This document shows, in pieces, positions 63,583-64,000 of a stretch of 64,000 bases of DNA. The position numbers and the translations under genes were made by a program. The stretch lies in assembly GCF_014926585.1 (NCBI RefSeq), contig NZ_CP045422.1:124001-188000 (forward strand), read 5' to 3'. The notes below the pieces were generated by a model. That model ran no database searches and had not been told where the DNA came from. It was given only the letters and a program-made list of their open reading frames with translations. The stretch comes from Devosia beringensis (GTDB lineage Bacteria; Pseudomonadota; Alphaproteobacteria; Rhizobiales; Devosiaceae). Numbering within the stretch: position 1 is the stretch's first letter; the number at the start of each line of letters is the position of its first letter.

Positions 63583-64000
63583 CTAGTCGTTCAGGTGCGC
63601 GGACATGCCCACCCGGAGGGATGTGCCGCGGGCTGTGCAGTAGGTGCCAAAAGACGCTGGTCGCGCCGCCGGGCGTTCGCGGCTCATGGCGCCAATCAGC
63701 TTGAGCGGCTGCTTGCCGCGGCTTGCGTCCTCGAGGCTGATATTGGGCAGTTCACAACGCACGCAAGGCTCGCGCAGGCAAAGCGATGTCTGGTCGAACC
63801 GCAGTTCGGTTGCCGTTTCCTCGGCAAAGGCGGCGTGGGTACCGGACAGCACGATATTGGGCCGGAAGCGCTCCACCACTATCGCCGCTTCGCCCCGCCC
63901 TGCCAGGCGGGCATTGAGCGCCGACAGCGAGACGGTGGACACCGCGTGAATGGGGTTCAGGCCTGCCCAAAGGTGCGCCTGCTCGCCGACGCGGACGAGG
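63583..64000 (-). CDS. MOSC domain-containing protein, C-terminal part
   Basis: Partial; the frame stays open to the right edge. The visible 138 residues include AHLWAGLNPIHAVSTVSL, then ERFRPNIVLSG (the RF-RPN motif), LREPCVRCELPNIS with the conserved cysteine region, PLKLIGAMSRER and a glycine-rich end LRVGMSA. This matches the MOSC domain of YcbX-type proteins, which act in sulfur transfer or molybdenum-dependent N-hydroxylate reduction. A GTG at 63942 is internal to the domain, so the true start lies outside the window. Confidence 0.82.
   Translation of the reverse strand, partial: LVRVGEQAHLWAGLNPIHAVSTVSLSALNARLAGRGEAAIVVERFRPNIVLSGTHAAFAEETATELRFDQTSLCLREPCVRCELPNISLEDASRGKQPLKLIGAMSRERPAARPASFGTYCTARGTSLRVGMSAHLND

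Overview
The window is high-GC DNA, almost fully coding, from a free-living alphaproteobacterium. It is probably of the order Hyphomicrobiales, and the gene set looks Devosia-like, but that is an inference from gene content and not from a phylogeny. Supporting signs are an rplM-rpsI pair with an N-terminally extended S9, a CtaA-type heme A synthase, a DUF2842 protein, a FixL-like/FixK oxygen circuit and a very large share of ABC importers. I found no insertion sequence, phage gene, integrase or CRISPR array.

Layout. 1-3520: the start of a DctA-type symporter, an SdpI-like membrane protein, rpsI-rplM with promoter and terminator, heme A synthase and a DUF2842 protein. 3521-13018: a compact exopolysaccharide locus around a divergent promoter at about 6.9 kb (deacetylase and Wzz/GumC-like chain-length protein on the minus strand; Wza-like export lipoprotein, glycosyltransferase, priming phosphotransferase, secreted Asp-box protein and Wzy-like polymerase on the plus strand). 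13026-14148: an APH-like kinase and tRNA-Pro(GGG). 14598-18341: an AfuA/FbpABC-type importer whose ATPase converges on the other two genes. 18578-25056: a ugp operon (ugpBAE, glycerophosphodiester phosphodiesterase, ugpC, RpiR regulator, second phosphodiesterase). 25199-27031: an ABC1 kinase and a DUF427 protein. 27231-34462: a GntR/UTRA regulator divergent from a Dpp-type importer and a TIM-barrel isomerase of unknown substrate. 35091-39366: a Crp-like regulator, then a TPP riboswitch controlling ykoF-thiX-thiZ-thiY for thiamine-precursor uptake. 39386-44573: a YbbA/YbbP-like ABC pair, a frameshifted TesA-like esterase and an MFS transporter. 44655-51070: tctCBA with a near-perfect sigma-54 promoter, divergent from a DctB/DctD-like two-component pair. 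51148-56105: a low-oxygen module with a FixK-like regulator, an FxkR-like OmpR response regulator, a hybrid FixL-like heme-PAS kinase and a sulfide:quinone-reductase-like flavoprotein. 56165-63522: an AraC regulator divergent from a sugar importer operon that ends in a natural Gfo/Idh/MocA plus aldo-keto reductase fusion. 63583-64000: a MOSC protein running off the right edge.

The clearest regulatory stories are: (1) hybrid FixL -> FxkR-like regulator -> direct repeat GTTACA-N4-GTTACA upstream of fixK -> a FixK box upstream of the SQR-like gene; (2) DctB/DctD-like pair -> two 14-bp inverted repeats 33 bp apart -> a -24/-12 promoter for tctCBA; (3) a TPP riboswitch ending a few bases before the ykoF start codon. 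No wholly unknown multi-gene system is evident. The most unusual items are the dehydrogenase/aldo-keto reductase fusion, the minimal exopolysaccharide locus with a kinase-dead chain-length protein, and the complete oxygen-to-FixK circuit with both cis sites visible.
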